DNA of 24,975 nucleotides, taken from positions 1 to 24,975 of IMG/VR virus record IMGVR_UViG_3300025410_000599; one strand, 5' to 3'. The stretch's first letter is position 1; the number at the start of each line of letters is the position of its first letter. A program made the position numbers and the translations under genes. The notes beneath the pieces were generated by a model that saw only the letters and a program-made list of their open reading frames with translations, did no database searches and was not told the origin of the DNA. The DNA is from a virus. This document shows positions 22,001 to 24,975 of this stretch, piece by piece.

Positions 22001-22811
22001 GGTTCTGAATACCCACGATTCCGGCGATTACCCACTCCACGACTGGTATGGCGACCGCATTACCCATCTGCTTGTATCGGTGCGTGTTGGCTTGTTCCTT
22101 GCCATCAGCACGGAGAAGAGTGTGGTTGTCGGGGAAACCCTGTAGTCGCTCGCACTCCATTGGGGTAAGGCGACGAACGACCGACTCGGTACGAACGGCG
22201 GGATATCCCTGTCCGGGCTTGCCACCGCCCGTTGCGAGTGCGTTCGTCACGTCAACCTCTCGGATTTCGGCGCGCTGATTCTCGACCACCGCTTTAGGGG
22301 TGAGGATGTTGTGTCGGTTGTTATCCACAGTTCTTGCCACCGCATCCGTTCGGTACACACGATATGGCTGTGGCATTTCGGGCCACGGCGTTAGCGAACC
22401 CACTTCGGAGTTGTTCTCCATTTCAGCACCAGCGCTTTCTTCTATAAGGATGAGATGGCGATTGTTGTCAACCGTTCTCGTTGGGGTATCCGTGCGATAG
22501 ACCATATTTGCTTGACCCATTTCGGGCCACGGGGTCAAGTTGCCCGTTGGGGTTGCCTCTACATCGTAAAACGTTGCGAGTTGGTTATCGCCCATATGAG
22601 CTCGGAGGGTTGGGGCTATTTCAGCAGGGTCGTGACCCTCGATTCGACTCAACGCACCCGGCTCAAAGACTTGAGGGTTCTGGGGAACCATAACCGAAGC
22701 ACCGCCCGTAGCCGTAAGGGTGTACGAGGGGTCGCCCGGATTTCCGATGCCCAAACCGTTCTGCTTCTTCTCTAGGCCGCGCCCGTCTTGGATTGGAATT
22801 GGCTCACTCAT
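21993..22811 (-). CDS. C5-methyltransferase C-terminal fragment 1 (several recognition segments plus motifs IX-X)
   Basis: A 272-residue protein from ATG 22811 (MSEPIPIQDG), overlapping the catalytic ORF by 8 bases; an upstream ATG at 22883 is a frame extension inside that ORF. Recognition-type segments with the 'TL/TxTA' core lie at about 28-43 (YTLTATGGASVMV), 67-85 (PTLRAHMGDN), 109-124, 157-171 and 189-207. Residues 90-119 and 138-168 are an internal duplication (LTPWPEM...VYRTD...RTVDNNRH in both). Motif IX is RRLTPMECERLQGFPD (213-228) and motif X QMGNAVAIPVV (248-258). No motif I, IV, VI or VIII is present. This is the natural partner of the catalytic ORF, as in the split enzymes M.AquI and M.EcoHK31I. 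Confidence 0.88.
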   Translation of the reverse strand: MSEPIPIQDGRGLEKKQNGLGIGNPGDPSYTLTATGGASVMVPQNPQVFEPGALSRIEGHDPAEIAPTLRAHMGDNQLATFYDVEATPTGNLTPWPEMGQANMVYRTDTPTRTVDNNRHLILIEESAGAEMENNSEVGSLTPWPEMPQPYRVYRTDAVARTVDNNRHNILTPKAVVENQRAEIREVDVTNALATGGGKPGQGYPAVRTESVVRRLTPMECERLQGFPDNHTLLRADGKEQANTHRYKQMGNAVAIPVVEWVIAGIVGIQNRG

Positions 22812-23955
22812 CTTCGCCCGTTTCAGCAAAGGTCGTGTGGACAGAAACCATTGGGATTCCAAGGCCGATGAAGTCACTCCCACTCGCCGTGACGGTCGGG
22901 GCGATACCCTCTCCGTACATTGAGTTGACTCGACGTTCTACGACTACGTTCGCACCGGCTCGCTTGAAGTCGGTGGCAGTTAGCGTTCCGAATGGGGGCG
23001 AATCAGCATACCCACTAAAGTTCCCACCCGAATAAGCCGATTGCTCGACAACAATAAAGTCCTCTTGGCTCATAGATGCCCGAAGCGTGTTTAGCCCCTC
23101 GGCGTATTGGGCGAAGTCACTCTTAGAAAAAGGGATGGTCGAGCTCTCGTCAGCGACGGGCTCTCCCTCCTCTAACGGCTCAAACGCATATGGCGTGTTA
23201 TTGCTACCCGTTGAGGCGAGCAAAGTGGTTGACGTTTCAGCAACTCGCAAGTCGCCGCGCTGGTTCTGCGTGACTACTGCGGGTCGGGCGTGTAGCCCTC
23301 GGCCTGCTTCTCCAAGGCTGTCTGTAGTGCTACTGGCAAGGTCTTCCCACGCCGCTTCGCTCTCGCCAGAATCCCCGCACACGCTTTCGCGCTCAAATAA
23401 TACTTCTGTGGCACTTCGCCAGTCTCCAGCACGTCGGCCAACGATGAAGACGCGCCGCCTGCGCTGGGGAACTCCGAAGTATTGAGCATCCAACACCCGC
23501 CAACTGACGCCGTACCCGAGTTCGACCAACGTGGCGACAACGCTTCCCATATCTGCCCCTCCGTTACTGGAAAGAAGACCGGGGACGTTTTCGAGGACGA
23601 ACCACTCTGGTTGGACTTCTTCGATGATGCGCGCGACTTCGTAGAAGAGGCCGCTTCTCTTTCCAGCCAGCCCTGCACGTCTTCCGGCAACGGAAAGGTC
23701 TTGGCAGGGGAATCCTCCGACAAGGATTCCGTTTCGTGGAACAAAGCCTGCTGAAATAAGTTGCTCACCTGTTACCTCCGTAACATCGTTGAATAGTTGG
23801 GTGTCTGGGAACTGCTTTGCCAAAACCGCTTGCGCGTGTTTGTCAATCTCTACTGCCGCCACGACTTTCACGCCGTTGCGTTCGAGAGCAAGGTCGAAAC
23901 CCCCCACGCCCGCAAAGAGAGAAACCGCAGTCATCTGATTGGTTTCGTTTGCCAT
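22804..23955 (-). CDS. C5-cytosine DNA methyltransferase, catalytic part (motifs I-VIII)
   Basis: A 383-residue protein. I start it at ATG 23955 (MANETNQMTAVSLF) because a TATGAT -10 lies 7 bases upstream; ATGs at 23964 and 23967 overlap that hexamer. It transfers methyl groups from SAM to C5 of cytosine. Motif I FAGVGGFD (14-21), motif IV GGFPCQDLS (80-88, catalytic Cys84), motif VI VLENVPG (120-126) and motif VIII QRRRRVF (164-170) are all intact. After residue 190 comes a variable region with four 'TL/TV-x-A' segments (TTLLASTG, NTLRASMS, GTLTATDF, PTVTASGS). Motifs IX and X are missing; the ORF ends at 22804 and these motifs occur in the three following ORFs. No restriction enzyme gene is near, so it is probably an orphan, protective phage methyltransferase. 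Confidence 0.93.
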   Translation of the reverse strand: MANETNQMTAVSLFAGVGGFDLALERNGVKVVAAVEIDKHAQAVLAKQFPDTQLFNDVTEVTGEQLISAGFVPRNGILVGGFPCQDLSVAGRRAGLAGKRSGLFYEVARIIEEVQPEWFVLENVPGLLSSNGGADMGSVVATLVELGYGVSWRVLDAQYFGVPQRRRRVFIVGRRAGDWRSATEVLFERESVCGDSGESEAAWEDLASSTTDSLGEAGRGLHARPAVVTQNQRGDLRVAETSTTLLASTGSNNTPYAFEPLEEGEPVADESSTIPFSKSDFAQYAEGLNTLRASMSQEDFIVVEQSAYSGGNFSGYADSPPFGTLTATDFKRAGANVVVERRVNSMYGEGIAPTVTASGSDFIGLGIPMVSVHTTFAETGEDE

Positions 23956-23968
23956 AGGACACATCATA
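23956..23968 (-). promoter_or_regulatory. Candidate -10 (TATGAT) for the methyltransferase operon
   Basis: Leftward TATGAT (23968-23963, 5 of 6 matches) is followed after 7 bases by the ATG at 23955, with no Shine-Dalgarno. No clear -35 is seen. A copy of the abundant octamer TGCTGAAA lies 28 bases further upstream (23996-24003), in the short intergenic gap. Confidence 0.45.
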
Positions 23969-24013
23969 ACTGATGCGCTATAGCCGTGCAGGGTATTTCA
24001 GCAGGAAAAGTTC

Positions 24014-24649
24014 CTAGCCGGTACAACCGTCTTCCCACTCGGGGGCAAAGCCTCCGTTGTGCTTCCAATACCAAACGGCAACGGCACTTTGCTCTTGGGG
24101 AGTGGCGTAATTGGCATCCATTATGGATAGACCGATTTCCTTAGCCCCGTATTGCCAAATGTAGGGCAGGAATTGGTATAGACCCTCCGCCCCCGAATAC
24201 TGGTTCGTGTCGTTGGGGTGATTACGGCTCTCGACGTAGCGGATACAAGCGAACGTCACTTGGGCCGCCATAGGCAGAGCTCGGGTCGGGTCATCTGCCG
24301 TGGGCTGATACGCCGTTGGGTCGTACCTCCACGTCTGCCACAAGGATTCCCCGATTGTGTAGGAATCCCTAGTCACAAAGGCGTGAGCCGTGCGGTGAGC
24401 CACTATGGGCGATTTCACCACGGCCTTTACCTTGGCAACGTGCGGCGTGAGGGTCTTGGGTGCGTGAATGACGGGGGCTACGAAACCGCTTGGTTCCGAG
24501 TTCGTCATCGGCCCCAACGCCCCAGCCGAGGCGATGATGGTGATGTATTTGGGTGTCGCACTCTGTACGGTGTGGGCGTGTGGATGGCTTGATGCCGCGC
24601 CGACACTAAGAGCGATGATTAGAGCAACACCTCTAATCGGACCCCTCAC
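24014..24649 (-). CDS. Secreted transglycosylase-type lysin, Rpf-like
   Basis: A 211-residue protein starting at GTG 24649. Residues 1 to about 25 are a signal peptide (MRGPIRG, hydrophobic VALIIALSVGAAS, then SHPHAH). A linker rich in Ala, Pro, Val and Lys runs to about 95. The C-terminal domain is lysozyme-like: FACIRYVESRN with the catalytic Glu140, YSGAEGLYQFLPYIW, YATPQEQSAVAVWYWKHNGGFAPEWEDGC. Cys135 and Cys209 would form the disulphide typical of resuscitation-promoting factors and related actinobacterial transglycosylases. It should cleave peptidoglycan glycan chains outside the membrane and reach it through the Sec route without a holin, or be a virion-associated enzyme. It overlaps a 19-codon upstream ORF by GTGA. 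Confidence 0.88.
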   Translation of the reverse strand: MRGPIRGVALIIALSVGAASSHPHAHTVQSATPKYITIIASAGALGPMTNSEPSGFVAPVIHAPKTLTPHVAKVKAVVKSPIVAHRTAHAFVTRDSYTIGESLWQTWRYDPTAYQPTADDPTRALPMAAQVTFACIRYVESRNHPNDTNQYSGAEGLYQFLPYIWQYGAKEIGLSIMDANYATPQEQSAVAVWYWKHNGGFAPEWEDGCTG

Positions 24650-24705
24650 CGAACTTCCGAGGTCGAGGGATAGGACACACTTCTACTTACGTTGATGGCG
24701 TTCAT
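24646..24705 (-). CDS. Possible leader peptide upstream of the lysin (19 aa)
   Basis: ATG at 24705 with AAAGGTGG about 6 bases upstream, encoding MNAINVSRSVSYPSTSEVR, and a TGA that overlaps the lysin GTG (GTGA). The lysin itself has no good ribosome binding site, so translation through this small ORF could deliver ribosomes to it. It may equally be fortuitous. Confidence 0.4.
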   Translation of the reverse strand: MNAINVSRSVSYPSTSEVR

Positions 24706-24727
24706 AACGACCACCTTTCTTGGGTAG

Positions 24728-24742
24728 CCTCGTCAAACGAGG
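24728..24742 (-). promoter_or_regulatory. Leader hairpin before the lysin unit
   Basis: A perfect 6-bp stem with a 3-base loop (CCTCGT-TTG-ACGAGG on the minus strand) lies about 20 bases before the ribosome binding site of the leader ORF. No T-run follows. A possible promoter, TTGCCG-17-TAAACT, lies upstream at about 24750-24778. Confidence 0.4.
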
Positions 24743-24779
24743 ATATACAAGTTTACCCGAGTGTGACATCCCCGGCAAG

Positions 24780-24826
24780 TATCAACTGATATAGCCTCAT
24801 CTATCAGGGATTTTGGTGATTTATCA
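24780..24826. promoter_or_regulatory. Three TATCA repeats between divergent promoters
   Basis: TATCA occurs at 24780, 24802 and 24822, i.e. about every two helical turns; the first is part of the small palindrome TATCA-AC-TGATA. They lie between the lysin leader and the plus-strand promoter and could be operator half-sites. The gap 24706-24975 otherwise holds the hairpins and promoter listed separately and no convincing gene. Confidence 0.3.
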
Positions 24827-24835
24827 AGGAATGAC

Positions 24836-24864
24836 TTGCTTATGTCACTAAACCCTAGTAGAGT
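24836..24864 (+). promoter_or_regulatory. Plus-strand promoter
   Basis: TTGCTT (24836-24841), a 17-base spacer and TAGAGT (24859-24864). The -10 and spacer length are identical to the plus-strand promoter at 19220-19248. The first ATG, five bases later, is followed directly by TAG, so no protein starts there. Confidence 0.55.
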
Positions 24865-24870
24865 AGTTTA

Positions 24871-24975
24871 TGTAGTAACCGCAGTCGCCTGATGTAAAGA
24901 CCCCACGAGGAAGTGGTCGTCGGGGGCTGCGGAAGCAGTAACTCTCTATGCCGTAGGGCATCGGGGGGGAACGGG
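24871..24975 (+). ncRNA. Candidate structured non-coding RNA (continues past right edge)
   Basis: Downstream of the plus-strand promoter the sequence folds well by inspection. CCGCAG (24879-24884) pairs with CTGCGG (24927-24932) and encloses a hairpin of CCCCACGA (24901-24908) with TCGT-C-GGGG (24917-24925, one bulge). A third hairpin, ATGCC-GTAG-GGCAT, spans 24948-24961. All three plus-strand ATGs here meet a stop codon within two codons. It matches no RNA family I recognise, and its 3' end is outside the window. Confidence 0.45.

Noticed and set aside
21385-22811. Assembly error duplicating the methyltransferase 3' end
   Set aside because: The three motif IX/X copies differ throughout in DNA and protein and have different variable segments, so they are old paralogues rather than copied reads.
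23274-23768. A 164-residue minus ORF within the methyltransferase gene
   Set aside because: It is an alternate-frame shadow of the catalytic ORF, whose motifs I, IV, VI and VIII are read in the other frame across the same bases.
24848-24961. A 37-codon minus ORF (start MPYGIESYCF) at the right edge
   Set aside because: It has no ribosome site and no -10 at the leaderless distance, and it is antisense to the hairpins of the structured RNA; its open frame is probably chance.
24887-24975. tRNA or tmRNA at the right edge
   Set aside because: There is a GGGGGCTG stretch, but no T-loop (TTCGA) pattern, cloverleaf or CCA end, and the stems found are nested hairpins.

Overview
This window is part of the genome of a tailed double-stranded DNA phage (Caudoviricetes). 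It looks like an uncultured environmental phage with an actinobacterial host. That host call is an inference from two things. The lysin has a resuscitation-promoting-factor-like domain behind a signal peptide. At least eight genes have a TAnnnT -10 hexamer only 6-7 bases before an ATG and no Shine-Dalgarno, which is the arrangement of leaderless mRNAs that are common in Actinobacteria. All genes but one lie on the minus strand, so the window is best read from high to low coordinates.

Right edge, 24975 to 24014: a plus-strand promoter with a strongly structured, apparently non-coding transcript leaves the window. Facing it is a minus-strand secreted transglycosylase-type lysin with a tiny upstream ORF and a leader hairpin. 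Next, 23955 to 21385, is the most unusual locus: a C5-cytosine DNA methyltransferase in pieces. One ORF carries catalytic motifs I-VIII. It is followed by three consecutive overlapping ORFs, each with its own C-terminal motif IX/X domain. From 21388 to 19644 there are small accessory genes, including a 40-residue Trp/Lys-rich peptide, a CxxC protein and a LexA-like winged-helix regulator. A single plus-strand gene of unknown function (19255-19647) is divergent from a Cas4/RecB-like nuclease (19178-18363).

The head module has a strong promoter at about 18331-18304 and runs scaffold-like protein, decoration-like protein, major capsid protein, then an intrinsic terminator at about 15660-15631. 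After it come a Lys/Ala-rich-tailed protein, a small HTH protein, a metallophosphoesterase, a DUF4406 enzyme, a DUF1003 membrane protein, a 56-residue protein with a Cys-rich C-terminus, and a peptide deformylase. The left part is a 2166-residue tail fibre with collagen-like Gly-X-Y blocks, three glycosyltransferases (one fused to a methyltransferase) and three tail/structural proteins, the last cut by the left edge. Portal, terminase and replication genes are not in the window.

Two genome-scale signals accompany the methyltransferase locus. By reading I find no GATC, CATG or TTAA anywhere. All AGCT sites (30 counted) lie inside GAGCTC, which is itself in excess. The octamer TGCTGAAA is also greatly over-represented and skewed to the coding strand. 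A 10-mer, AGTTTGGAAA, sits in the promoters of the capsid operon, the HTH gene and the tail fibre, suggesting one regulator for late genes.
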